The notes beneath the pieces were generated by a model. The model saw only the letters and a program-made list of their open reading frames with translations, ran no database searches and was not told where the DNA came from. Below are positions 18,396-27,492 of a DNA stretch of 64,000 bases, piece by piece. Each line of letters opens with the position of its first letter. The first letter of the stretch is position 1. The position numbers were made by a program, and so were the translations under genes. Source of the stretch: Alicyclobacillus_A sp963788285 (GTDB taxonomy: Bacteria > Bacillota > Bacilli > Alicyclobacillales > Alicyclobacillaceae); assembly GCA_963788285.1 (NCBI GenBank), contig CAWBGB010000012.1, forward strand, positions 558,001 to 622,000, given 5' to 3'.

Positions 18396-19649
18396 ATGCG
18401 TGAACCCACTCAATACATGGATCTCTTTCAGATTTTGTCTGACGCACTGGAGCGTCTGCAACCATGCATGGACGAGGGACTTGAACCACTGTTGCAGGTC
18501 GCGGTGGACTACGCCCGTGAATTGGTACACGCATCGTTCGCAGGGATCATCATTTTGGAACGCAAGAACCCGTCTACAATCCGATACTTTAAAGTTTCCG
18601 GATGGCACTCAGAGTTCTTTGAATTTCCGAAAGGACATGGGATGTACATCGTACCCGCAAAAACCGGCAACCCGCTGCGCGTCGAATCGATTGCCGGACA
18701 TCCACTGTCTGTCGGCATACCGTCAGGCCATCCACCCATCGAAGCGTTTTTGGCCATTCCACTGAGACGCCACGGTCAGACGATGGGTTGCATGTTTTTC
18801 GGCAAACCGCCCAAGGCAGGCACATTCACCAAAAACGATGAAGACATTATGACCGGGTTTGGTTCGCTGTGCGCGATGGCTATTTCATGGTGTGATCAAA
18901 AAGAGGAACAACGCTTTCACATCTTGGCGGAAGAACGACGGAGAATTGCGGAGGAATTACATGATTCGCTGTCCCAAACGTTGTTCGCGGTGGCCCGAGA
19001 AATTGACCGTTTGGAACAAATTGTGCCGACAGTCAAGGAAAAAGAAGAGCTACAGGGACGTATTGCGCGGTTACGTGCATTGACGCACCAATGTCAATCG
19101 GAGTTGCGCGCCATATTGTTCCGCCTCATAGACGATGAAGCAAAACCCAATCTGTCCGCCTTGATGGATCTCGTACAAGAATTTGAACGTGTGAGCGGAA
19201 TTTCAACGCAACTCATCACACACGGTAACTTGTACCGACTGAGCCAGCCTGTCCAACAGACCGTGCTCAAGATAGTCGCGGAATCCTTGGCCAATATATA
19301 CCGCCATGCAAACAGCCCCGTCGCAGTCGTCCACGTGCTTGTAGACGAGGACAAAGCAACGATTGCTGTGCAGGACGCAGGTGTTGGCATTTCGGACGAG
19401 GCGCTCCACTTCATGACCCATCCAACAGGGCATTTTGGGTTATACTCAATGGCACGGTCGGTCGCCATGCTGAATGGTACGCTGGATATTTTTCGGAATG
19501 ATGACGGAGGAACCACAGTCCGCTGTACGTTTCCGATTCACTCGAACTCTGAACAAGACGGGAATCCTAAGAAACCTGGCTCCGTTCCCTTAGGTCCGAG
19601 TTCAAGCCACAGTTCAGCAGATGAGACGCAAGGAGGGGGCAATGCTTGA
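18396..19649 (+). CDS. GAF-domain sensor histidine kinase (NarX/DegS-type)
   Basis: About 417 residues: an N-terminal GAF domain (roughly 20-170), a HisKA_3 dimerisation helix with the phospho-acceptor in RRRIAEELHDSLSQTLFA, and HATPase boxes ESLANIYRHA (N), VQDAGVGIS (G1) and GHFGLYSM (G2). No membrane segment, so it senses a cytoplasmic signal. GGGAG precedes ATG 18396. It overlaps the response regulator gene by four bases and is divergent from coxMSL, making it a candidate controller of CO oxidation. Confidence 0.92.
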   Translation: MREPTQYMDLFQILSDALERLQPCMDEGLEPLLQVAVDYARELVHASFAGIIILERKNPSTIRYFKVSGWHSEFFEFPKGHGMYIVPAKTGNPLRVESIAGHPLSVGIPSGHPPIEAFLAIPLRRHGQTMGCMFFGKPPKAGTFTKNDEDIMTGFGSLCAMAISWCDQKEEQRFHILAEERRRIAEELHDSLSQTLFAVAREIDRLEQIVPTVKEKEELQGRIARLRALTHQCQSELRAILFRLIDDEAKPNLSALMDLVQEFERVSGISTQLITHGNLYRLSQPVQQTVLKIVAESLANIYRHANSPVAVVHVLVDEDKATIAVQDAGVGISDEALHFMTHPTGHFGLYSMARSVAMLNGTLDIFRNDDGGTTVRCTFPIHSNSEQDGNPKKPGSVPLGPSSSHSSADETQGGGNA

Positions 19650-20278
19650 CAAAGCGCATCGTTGTTGTTGACGACCATGAACTGGTACGACTCGGCTTGC
19701 ACGCACTCCTGAGCGAGGGCGGGTTGGAGTTAGTTGGCGAGGCCAGTACCGGATCGGAAGGACTCGCACTCATTCAATCCCTTCAACCGGATCTCGCCCT
19801 CATCGACGTGCGTCTACCAGACATGAGTGGTATCCAGTTGTGCAAGTCGGTGCGGGAAACAAACTCGTCGACCCGCCTCGCCATCCTCACCTCGACAATG
19901 GACAAACATGTCGTTTACGCCTGTCTCCAGACAGGGGTTCAGGGCTATCTGCTAAAGGATATGCCCGGTGAAGAGTTGTTACGGGCCATATGCCATATTT
20001 TAGAGGGAAAGTCCGTCCTCGATCCGACAGTGACCGAATATGCCCTACACTGGATTGAATCCCGTAAGGAAAGTGAACCACACAAAGATGTTCTCGACTT
20101 ACGGGACTTGGAGATCCTCCGCCTCATGGCACAAGGTCGGACCAATCAAGAAATCGGAAAGCACATGTATCTATCCGAAAACACCGTCAAGTCGATTGTC
20201 AATGAGATCTATCGCCGGCTCGGCGTCAAAAGCCGCGTAGAAGCCGTGATGGAGGCACACCACCGCGGACTTCTATAA
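19646..20278 (+). CDS. NarL/FixJ-family response regulator
   Basis: 210 residues: a receiver with VVVDDHELVR, phospho-acceptor Asp in LALIDVRLPDMSG, Thr/Lys positions in AILTSTM and LLKDM, and a C-terminal LuxR helix-turn-helix (EILRLMAQGRTNQEIGKHMY). Start is TTG, overlapping the kinase stop as TTGA, with AAGGAGGGGG six bases upstream. Partner of the upstream GAF kinase. Confidence 0.95.
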   Translation: MTKRIVVVDDHELVRLGLHALLSEGGLELVGEASTGSEGLALIQSLQPDLALIDVRLPDMSGIQLCKSVRETNSSTRLAILTSTMDKHVVYACLQTGVQGYLLKDMPGEELLRAICHILEGKSVLDPTVTEYALHWIESRKESEPHKDVLDLRDLEILRLMAQGRTNQEIGKHMYLSENTVKSIVNEIYRRLGVKSRVEAVMEAHHRGLL

Positions 20279-20281
20279 ACC

Positions 20282-20722
20282 TCATACATAGTGATGTTCG
20301 TCCGACTTGAACGGAGAGCTTGACGGGCCGGTCTTCGCCCAAGGAAGTTTACAATTAATTCCATAGCATTTCACATAATAAAGTATGAAAATTGCAATGG
20401 AACCGAATACGAAGTCCAGACCGTTTTCAGTCGTCATTACCATTTTTCTGGCGATTGCGAATGAAACGATGTCAATCACGAGGTACGGATCACGGTGAAT
20501 CAACATCAACACAACTTCCAGACCGATGATGTACACCAGTGCATAGTCAAGAAAGGATTCGAACGTCGAAGGGCTTGTTCCCAGGGTAGGCAACGCCAGT
20601 GCGATGTGCCCGCCTTCCAAGATGATGCCACAAATGAGTAGTACACAGAGCAGGATTTCGAGCACTCGAACAACTTTCAAGGAGAGTTGTTTGACTCTTA
20701 CATCAACGGGGGTATTACCCAT
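20282..20722 (-). CDS. PsiE-family membrane protein
   Basis: About 146 residues with four hydrophobic segments arranged like phosphate-starvation-inducible PsiE (VVRVLEILLCVLLICGIIL; DYALVYIIGLEVVLMLIHRD, then IDIVSFAIARKM). The start at ATG 20722 is somewhat uncertain: GGAGG lies 11 bases upstream. Convergent with the response regulator. Cellular role unknown. Confidence 0.7.
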   Translation of the reverse strand: MGNTPVDVRVKQLSLKVVRVLEILLCVLLICGIILEGGHIALALPTLGTSPSTFESFLDYALVYIIGLEVVLMLIHRDPYLVIDIVSFAIARKMVMTTENGLDFVFGSIAIFILYYVKCYGINCKLPWAKTGPSSSPFKSDEHHYV

Positions 20723-20879
20723 CCATAGATACACCTCCGCGGGAGAACCTGCATTGTGCACCTTACGCGCTTTGATATGTGTTATATAACGATTGTACGT
20801 ATTCTATGGGTGTTTGTATACAGTGAGTTGTATGCTATGTTCGTGCAATTCCAATAAGTTTGAGTGGAGGTATGTATAT

Positions 20880-21905
20880 ATGATGCGGAAAAGAGCGAGC
20901 AAGTGTATTGTATGGGGGGTTGCATGCGTGACGGCTGTAATGACCGCGGGGTGTGGCCAGAGCACGCAATCTGCTGCCTCGCACACCTCGAATCCTCCAC
21001 TTTCCGTCCTCTACGCGGCTTCCATGACGAAGGTGATGGAAGACGACATCGCACCAGGTTATCTGAATAGCGCACATGTTCAAGTGTATGGGGAAACCGG
21101 CGGTTCGTCAGAACTCGCACAAATGATAGCATCCGGTATCAAACAGCCGGACGTGTTCATCAGTGCAGATCCGCGGGTGAACGACAACATCCTGCTCGGC
21201 CCAAGCCATCACAACATGGAAGACTGGTACGCGACGCTGGCGAGCGATGAAATGGTTATCGTGTACAACCCCAAGAGTCGATTCAGCGCTGCGTTGAAGG
21301 AAGCTGCAAACACCGGGAACTGGCTTAGCGTATTGGAGAAACCCGGGTTTTTACTGGGACGAACGGATCCCAAGCTGGATCCGAAAGGCACCGACGCCAT
21401 CCTCGTGATGGAGCTGGCCGCTCGGTACTACCATCAACCAGACCTGGTGAACCGAATTCTGGGTTCTACCGAAAATCCGAAGCAGGTCTTTCCGGAGGAA
21501 ACCCTGATGTCTCGGTTGACCACGGGGCAATTGGACGCCGCCTTCGCATACCGGAACGAGGCAGTGGAATGGGGGCTTCCGTACATTACACTACCCAAAC
21601 AGATCAACTTGGGAGATCCCGCCTACGCCAAAACCTATGCAACGGTGTCCGCTCCAGGCGCCGGGGGTAAACAACAACAAGGGGCTCCCATTGTTTTCAC
21701 CATTTCCATACCAAATACGACAAAACACCCATCGGAAGCCACAGCCTTCGTGGAGTATATGCTGAGTGGCGCAGGCCACCAACAACTCCTGAAGGACGGC
21801 TTCGGTTCAGTAGACATCACCCTGGTTGGCGACTTGTCCAAGGTGCCAAAGCCCATTCGAACCCTGGTGACTGCGCATGCATCCTCTGGAGGTGGACAGC
21901 ACTGA
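20880..21905 (+). CDS. Molybdate/tungstate-type ABC transporter substrate-binding lipoprotein
   Basis: A 341-residue exported protein: basic N-terminus, hydrophobic core and lipobox TAGC. It has the ModA/WtpA blocks LSVLYAASMTKVMEDD, GSSELAQMIASG, PDVFISADPRV and VIVYNPKSRF. The WtpA-like length and TDPKLDPKGTDA favour a molybdate/tungstate binder. GGAGG nine bases before ATG 20880. It is followed directly by a permease gene; the oxyanion would feed the nearby cox and moa genes. Confidence 0.88.
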   Translation: MMRKRASKCIVWGVACVTAVMTAGCGQSTQSAASHTSNPPLSVLYAASMTKVMEDDIAPGYLNSAHVQVYGETGGSSELAQMIASGIKQPDVFISADPRVNDNILLGPSHHNMEDWYATLASDEMVIVYNPKSRFSAALKEAANTGNWLSVLEKPGFLLGRTDPKLDPKGTDAILVMELAARYYHQPDLVNRILGSTENPKQVFPEETLMSRLTTGQLDAAFAYRNEAVEWGLPYITLPKQINLGDPAYAKTYATVSAPGAGGKQQQGAPIVFTISIPNTTKHPSEATAFVEYMLSGAGHQQLLKDGFGSVDITLVGDLSKVPKPIRTLVTAHASSGGGQH

Positions 21906-21922
21906 ACCGAGTCATCCCGTCA

Positions 21923-22675
21923 GTGTTGATGGTCACTGCACTTGTCCCTTTTCTCTTCATTTTGGCTCCTATCATTCATCTGGTTGCGACTGCCAATCTG
22001 TCTGACGTCTGGGCCGTGCTGCACGACGACACGTTTGTCTCATCGTTAGAGACCTCGCTGATGGCGGCTCTATTGACAACGGCCTGCGCCATCGTCTTTG
22101 GGCTCCCAGCAGCGTTTTTGTTGTCCATCTGGCGATTTCCAGGACGGCGGTGGATAGAATCTGTGCTGCTCTTGCCGCTCGTGATGCCGCCCCTTGTTGG
22201 CGGTACGGCCGAAATCAGTGTGTTCGGGCCGGACACATGGCTTGGAGCATGGTTTGTCGCTCATGGTGTGCCGCTTACCGATAGCCTGATTGGCGTCGTT
22301 CTGGCACAAGCATTTGTCACCAGCCCGTTCCTCATTCTTGCAGCCCGTGCAGGCTTCGATGAAGTGCCTCGAGACCTGTTGGAGGCGACTCGACTGGCTG
22401 GCGGTGGTCTGTGGGCACAGTTTTGGTCCGTCTACCTTCCGTTGTCACGGCAGGCCATTGGCGCAGGCGTGTTGCTCACGTTCGCGAGAAGCATCGGTGA
22501 ATTTGGGGCCACGCTCATCATGGCCTATCATCCGTACACAGTGCCAGTGGACATTTGGACCGCGTTTACAATCGGCGGTCTGAATTCTATCGTTCCCATG
22601 GCGGTCGTGCTATTGTTCGTTTCCATATTGATTGTGGCTATCACATCGTGGATCCCGAGATCCTACTCGAGATAA
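21923..22675 (+). CDS. ABC transporter permease (ModB/WtpB/CysT type)
   Basis: About 250 residues with 5-6 membrane segments and the cytoplasmic coupling loop EATRLAGGGLWAQFWSVYLP typical of ModB-like permeases. The frame continues upstream to a CTG at 21902 that sits six bases after GGAGGTGG and overlaps the lipoprotein stop. The GTG at 21923 lacks a good ribosome site, so a non-canonical CTG start is possible. No cognate ATPase gene follows. Confidence 0.87.
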   Translation: MLMVTALVPFLFILAPIIHLVATANLSDVWAVLHDDTFVSSLETSLMAALLTTACAIVFGLPAAFLLSIWRFPGRRWIESVLLLPLVMPPLVGGTAEISVFGPDTWLGAWFVAHGVPLTDSLIGVVLAQAFVTSPFLILAARAGFDEVPRDLLEATRLAGGGLWAQFWSVYLPLSRQAIGAGVLLTFARSIGEFGATLIMAYHPYTVPVDIWTAFTIGGLNSIVPMAVVLLFVSILIVAITSWIPRSYSR

Positions 22676-22741
22676 GGGACATGCTTGGCATCGTCGATGT
22701 CCCTGGCGAAGAAATACAACGCGGTCTAGACCGCGTTGTAT
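22676..22741. terminator. Stem-loop followed by a 28-bp perfect palindrome
   Basis: Directly after the permease stop, GGGACAT (22676) pairs with ATGTCCC (22697-22703). Ten bases on, 22714-22741 is an exact palindrome with arms ATACAACGCGGTCT and AGACCGCGTTGTAT. The palindrome also contains the 3' end of the convergent gene at 22726. It probably terminates both genes; no T-run is present. Confidence 0.55.
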
Positions 22742-23097
22742 AGGATCCGCCGGCGCACGGAAACTTCGAATAGCTCCTCAACTTTGCCCTGCAGTATGCG
22801 CTGCAAGGACGTCACGAATCCTTCGGAATCCCCTTCAATAAACGGATTCGGAATCAAATACGACTTGCCAGCGCTTACATAAATCAGCTCGTTGTCCCCC
22901 GAAAACTGAGTATCCACCAGCTGAGTCCACAACACGAGAAACTCCCCGTCCAACTGTAATGTCTGCGTAGCCCACTCTGTTAGTGCATGGCAAACCTGGT
23001 TGACCTCCTCAGGGCTATACCCACCTTCCCACATGGTGGTGCGATAGCCGTGCTCCTTTAAGAATTTCGCAAACGCAGTGAGTACGGACAGCGTCAT
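22726..23097 (-). CDS. Hypothetical protein (~123 aa)
   Basis: Start at ATG 23097 is supported by GAGGAGG six bases upstream. The product is soluble, acidic and without a motif I recognise (contains EEVNQVCHALTEWATQTLQL and GKSYLIPNPFIEGDSEGFV). The clean ribosome site and balanced composition argue for a real gene. It lies between the permease and the histidine kinase, with its 3' end inside the palindrome. Confidence 0.65.
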   Translation of the reverse strand: MTLSVLTAFAKFLKEHGYRTTMWEGGYSPEEVNQVCHALTEWATQTLQLDGEFLVLWTQLVDTQFSGDNELIYVSAGKSYLIPNPFIEGDSEGFVTSLQRILQGKVEELFEVSVRRRILYNAV

Positions 23098-23147
23098 TCG
23101 AATCCTCCTCATCGTGGGTTCATGTGATCATACTGTACTTTTCCAGT

Positions 23148-24767
23148 CTAGTTGCTCACCATGTTGCTCCCCAGAACCAGGTTCATCTGATCAGGAGGTA
23201 TCAACGGCAGTGAAATTCGAAAGCACGCTCCACCGGACGAGAGATTGCTCACCGCAATGGAACCTCCGTGTTCTTGAATGATTTGCTGGCAAATATAGAG
23301 GCCCAAGCCTGTTCCGGTTTCTTTCGTGGTGTAGAACGGATGAAATACCTTTTGCAAACTTTCCACAGGGATCCCAGGTCCGGTATCGCAAATTTCTATG
23401 ATCCCGTCGTCCTCATCAACATAAGTCCGAATGGATACGACACCCGGTGTGGTCATCGCCTCGAAGGAATTTTTCAGTAAGTTCAGAAGAACTTGTGCGA
23501 TTTTCTCCACATCCACTCGCACAAACAAGTCCGTATCATCTTGTTCAATGGTAAAGTGATGCCGAAGAAATATCATTTCGGGTTCCACTAGAGCGCATAC
23601 CTTGGCCACACACTCCTGCAGGCGTGTGATTTCAAATCGAGCGACATGCGGTTTCGAAAACGTGAGGAATTCCTCTGTAAGCGCAGTCACCCTATCAATT
23701 TCGCCCATCATCAAGTCAAACCAAGGTTTCACGTTGTATGCATTTTGTTGAGACACTTGGAGGAACCCTTTCACGGTGGTTAAGGGGTTTCGGATTTCAT
23801 GTGCCATACTTGCCGCAATCTCGCCTAACACCTTCAGCTTTTCATTTCTAAATAGTTGTGCCTCCTGTGCCCGCCACGCCAATCTCTTCTCCTCAAATAG
23901 CCGCTCTTCCAACACCGACACGATGTCATGCTTGCTTTGACGCTCGTACGGAAAAATGGCATAGCTATATGGGCAACGCATCTCCAAAATATCCGTCAGC
24001 ACCCCTTCGACAAAATCCGCAAACCGGTAGATAGCCTGTTCCGCATCGGTCCCATGTAGTGCAATCGCAAATTTATCACCGCTGTACCGGGAAATCACCA
24101 GTGCATCGTCAAAACTGAGTGTCAGGCAGCGTGAGATCTCTTGTAGAATCTCGTTGCCCTTTTGAAATCCATGCTCGTGATTCATTGCCTTCAGATTGGT
24201 GCAATCTACAAGAAACGCAACAAAAGGTCGCCCTTCCGACACCATGTGATCTAAGCATTGATGAAACGCTTCGTAGTTGACCAGGCCCGTCAGAGTATCA
24301 CGGACGGAACGGCTACGGTTGTTCGACCCAAGTCGTTGCTGCTCCGGCAACCTGAATGCATAACTGAGTGCAACAACGAGTAGCAAGGAGCCTCCAAGAT
24401 CCGCCCCAATGCCAAGTAGAGCGTACAGGTTGGCGTCGGTGTACGTGAATCGCACACACTCATACACGCCTATCAGGGATGCAGTGAGCCCAAGTGACGG
24501 AAGCAAGCGACGTGTCTCAAATAGGTACCGAACACAGAATGACAAATAGAGGGCCTCGCACCAATTCAGTTGACTCAGACGATGAAATAGAGTCAGGAAC
24601 ACGACTTGAAAGATACGCATCCACGACAGTCTTTTTTCGAAATAACAGGTAGCAATGAAAAGCAGTGCGCACACAATGAGGGGCACGTGATGGACGGATG
24701 TATCCAAGACTATTGATGACACCACGATGAATGCACCGTAAATGACTATAAACAGGTCAAAGACCAA
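23148..24767 (-). CDS. Membrane sensor histidine kinase with degenerate GGDEF-like domain
   Basis: 539 residues. About five N-terminal hydrophobic segments (1-135), then a GGDEF-like domain (~150-290; TLTGLVNYEAFHQCL, SRYSGDKFAIAL) in which the signature is SGDKF, so cyclase activity is doubtful. Then HisKA with SMAHEIRNPLTTVKGFLQ and HATPase boxes LLNLLKNSFEAM, ICDTGPGIP and GTGLGLYICQQIIQEHGG. The transmitter resembles sporulation/KinB-type kinases of Bacilli. No response regulator is adjacent. Confidence 0.9.
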   Translation of the reverse strand: MVFDLFIVIYGAFIVVSSIVLDTSVHHVPLIVCALLFIATCYFEKRLSWMRIFQVVFLTLFHRLSQLNWCEALYLSFCVRYLFETRRLLPSLGLTASLIGVYECVRFTYTDANLYALLGIGADLGGSLLLVVALSYAFRLPEQQRLGSNNRSRSVRDTLTGLVNYEAFHQCLDHMVSEGRPFVAFLVDCTNLKAMNHEHGFQKGNEILQEISRCLTLSFDDALVISRYSGDKFAIALHGTDAEQAIYRFADFVEGVLTDILEMRCPYSYAIFPYERQSKHDIVSVLEERLFEEKRLAWRAQEAQLFRNEKLKVLGEIAASMAHEIRNPLTTVKGFLQVSQQNAYNVKPWFDLMMGEIDRVTALTEEFLTFSKPHVARFEITRLQECVAKVCALVEPEMIFLRHHFTIEQDDTDLFVRVDVEKIAQVLLNLLKNSFEAMTTPGVVSIRTYVDEDDGIIEICDTGPGIPVESLQKVFHPFYTTKETGTGLGLYICQQIIQEHGGSIAVSNLSSGGACFRISLPLIPPDQMNLVLGSNMVSN

Positions 24768-25016
24768 TCAGACCACTCCGCCTACGTTCGCTGTTCGGAA
24801 CATATATTGCGTATTTTCGAAAAAATAAACATTCTATCATAGGCAATAGTATACACAATGTCCATCTAAGTACCACCATGATGATACACTTTCTCTGGTT
24901 TTTCTCTCCTAAACTTGCTGCTGATGCGGGTATGCCCCCACCGAAACAGACTGCAAAATGAAAGGGAACACCCACCATGGCGTACGCAAGTGGGGTTCCC
25001 GCCATGACCGACTTAC
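24768..25016. other. Short AT-rich intergenic stretch, no gene seen
   Basis: Contains the upstream region of the histidine kinase gene. The open frames here have no ribosome site or recognisable product. Confidence 0.4.
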
Positions 25017-25490
25017 CTACATGTACGAAGTCCTATCGGCCTCCCTGTTGCACAATTTCTTCTCAGGCGGATCTCCCAAAACAAGATCAAGTATGCATGA
25101 CTCAATGGCATTGGGCATTGAACCGTGCGTCCCGACGGCTCGGCCGTCTACTGGGACGTCCAGCGTGATGCCCCCCTGTCCCAACACCACCACTCTGTCA
25201 GCCAGTGTTACCGACTCCCCGATGTCATGCGTCACCAAAACAGCGGTGAATCCCTGTTCCAGCCATAGTTGTTCAATCAGGCGTTTCATCTCGAGACGAG
25301 TCAGGGCGTCCAATGCCCCAAGCGGTTCATCCAGCAGCAGCAACTTGATTTGTTCAAGATAACTGCACGACACAAGTGTCCGAGCCGTAATTCTCCAGGA
25401 CCTCAGCGCCCGATTGACCGAGCACAAGCAGCGCACGCAGAGCATCCTTGACTCGAGTAGGCACCTTCGGCCACCACCACTATTCAACAA
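25017..25490 (-). pseudogene. SsuB-like ABC transporter ATPase remnant
   Basis: The 3' part encodes Walker B and the following region of an aliphatic sulfonate/nitrate-type ATPase (LLLLDEPLGALDALTRLEMK, VLVTHDIGESVTLADRVVVL). Walker A and the signature motif are absent, and residues before LLLLDEP (around 25350-25490) do not match the family. No ribosome site is seen. It looks like a truncated fragment; cognate permease and binding protein genes are missing. Confidence 0.75.
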
Positions 25491-25747
25491 TCTTGAGCAT
25501 ATTGGTCGTGATTCATGGTTGGTACGTCAGAAGGGCAATTGCCTAGAGCACGGTATGCACCGTGGCGATGAATGGTGAAGATCCGATAGCGGGGCGTGTG
25601 CCTAATCACGGTGTGCAATAAAACACCCGGCCCACTGGAACTCTTCCAGCGTACCGAGTGCTCACACGCGTTCTGACAGACATCATCCACATGAGCGATA
25701 CAAAAAATTCCACCAGGGTGTTTCGTCGTGATTTTGCAGCTGATAAA
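25491..25747. other. Intergenic stretch, no gene seen
   Basis: Lies between the SsuB remnant and coaA. It may hold more degraded transporter sequence, but I recognise nothing in any frame. Confidence 0.35.
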
Positions 25748-26707
25748 TCAGATCTTCCGCAAACGTACGCTTTGAACCGCATGTGACGGTCCCTTTTCCA
25801 AAATCAAATCTGCTCGCTGTTTCGTGGGCAGGATGTTCTCGCGTAGGTTCACACCGTTTACTTCCTTCCAGATGCGACGCGCGAATGCGTCTGCTTCTTC
25901 GGCAGACATATGCGCATACCGATGGAAATAAGAATTGGGATTGCGGAACGCGGTTTCCCTCAACGTGTGGAACCTCTCCAAATACCACCGTTGGATGAGT
26001 TCTTCTTCTGCATCCACGTAGATAGAGAAGTCAAAGAAGTCAGACACAAACAATTGAGAACTGCGCTTTCCACCTGTGCGGTTTGTCTGCAGGACGTTTA
26101 GCCCTTCCACAATCATGATGTCCGGTTGACGAACCACCTGATATTGGTCCGGAAGAATGTCATACTCAAGATGCGAATAGACCGGGGCCTTGACTTCAGG
26201 GGCTCCTGATTTGACAGCGGCAACGAATTCAATCAAACGGCGCACATCATAGCTTTCCGGAAATCCCTTGCGGTTCATCAGCCCGCGTTGTTCCAAAACG
26301 CGGTTTGGGTACAGAAAGCCGTCCGTGGTGATTAAGTCTACCTTTGGATGATTTGGCCAACGCGCGAGCAGCGCCTGGATAATACGGGCTGTGGTGCTCT
26401 TACCGACGGCTACACTCCCCGCAATCCCGATGATGTAGGGGACCTTCTGCGCCGGGTTCCCGAGAAACGTGTTGGTCGCGGTGAATAAATTCTGCGTTGC
26501 GCCCACATAGAGGTTGAGTAACCTGGATAGCGGCAAGTAGATCTCCGAAACTTCATCCAGCGATACCCGTTCGTTGAGGCCCCGCAAACGTTCCAACTCT
26601 TCCTCTGTGAGCGACAGCGGCGTGGCCGCTCGCAGGCGGGCCCAATCGTCGCGGTTAAAGTATAAGTAGGGTGAAAAGACTTGTTTCTTGTGCGACTTCT
26701 TGGTCAT
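25748..26707 (-). CDS. coaA: Type I pantothenate kinase
   Basis: Phosphorylates pantothenate, the first step of coenzyme A synthesis. The 319-residue length and motifs fit bacterial CoaA: N-terminal FSPYLYFNRDDWA, P-loop GIAGSVAVGKSTTARI, DLITTDGFLYPN, YSHLEYDILP and IVEGLNVLQ. AAGGAG precedes ATG 26707 by ten bases. Monocistronic. Confidence 0.97.
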   Translation of the reverse strand: MTKKSHKKQVFSPYLYFNRDDWARLRAATPLSLTEEELERLRGLNERVSLDEVSEIYLPLSRLLNLYVGATQNLFTATNTFLGNPAQKVPYIIGIAGSVAVGKSTTARIIQALLARWPNHPKVDLITTDGFLYPNRVLEQRGLMNRKGFPESYDVRRLIEFVAAVKSGAPEVKAPVYSHLEYDILPDQYQVVRQPDIMIVEGLNVLQTNRTGGKRSSQLFVSDFFDFSIYVDAEEELIQRWYLERFHTLRETAFRNPNSYFHRYAHMSAEEADAFARRIWKEVNGVNLRENILPTKQRADLILEKGPSHAVQSVRLRKI

Positions 26708-26786
26708 AATGGCAAGGCTCCTTCATCGAACCATCATAAGGGCATGCACTTGGTACAGCGTACATCAACCCACTCGATGCGTGCAA

Positions 26787-27188
26787 CTACTTACGCGGAC
26801 GATGGACAGTGCAGGCACCATCCTTGCATGCCGATATACGCCCTAACACCCGCGACAGTGCAAACCGATGTCTGGCAACAAAGCTGTACGCCGCGTCCGT
26901 CATCCAGCGCACCGGTGGCACCGTGTACAGCCACACCAACTTTCGCCACACCGGGTGCAAGCGGCCAATCCTCACCAACGCGCCAGCACCTCGATACACA
27001 CGGTTCTCATCGACCACGTGAAGGGAGGCCTCAAGCGCCTGTTCCGTCAATTCCGGATGGATCTCCTTGAGGTCAACGGTGCGAAAGTCCACGCCAACGA
27101 CTTTCGCGCCGTAACGCTTACGGATGTTCTCCATGGCCGCTCTGCACAGTCCACAATGTCCATCGTACACAACCGTGATATGCTTCAC
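26787..27188 (-). CDS. DCC-family thiol-disulfide oxidoreductase-like protein (DUF393)
   Basis: 133 residues with the defining N-terminal VVYDGHCGLCRAAM (DxxC..C) of the DCC family and the conserved GAGALVRIGR region. Family members are predicted thioredoxin-like proteins of unknown substrate. Single gene upstream of coaA in the same orientation, about 80 bases away. Confidence 0.88.
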   Translation of the reverse strand: MKHITVVYDGHCGLCRAAMENIRKRYGAKVVGVDFRTVDLKEIHPELTEQALEASLHVVDENRVYRGAGALVRIGRLHPVWRKLVWLYTVPPVRWMTDAAYSFVARHRFALSRVLGRISACKDGACTVHRPRK

Positions 27189-27492
27189 AGGCCACTCCTC
27201 ACATTTCTCATAGTTCGAGTGGAAACTTTGAAACCAGACGTCGTTGCGCGTGTTGGAATACTGATCAGATCACTAGTGTACTCCACATGACGCTTGCAAA
27301 AAGGTCTGTACGCTGAATCCTTCCCCGTGTGTATGATTTTCCATTGCCCATGAAAACAGGGCGCCCATGGTCGGAGGCCTGTTGCTGGTTTTCGCCTTCA
27401 TCGCTCCCTGGTTGATATTCATAATGGGAAGTACTTCGTCGGTTCTTGTGGCACCCGTCGTGCATTCACTGAGATAGCTTGAAGAGCACAGT
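27189..27492. other. Gene-poor stretch of ~300 bases
   Basis: Short minus-strand frames (for example 27273-27533) lack ribosome sites and a recognisable product. No repeat or RNA structure stands out. Confidence 0.4.
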
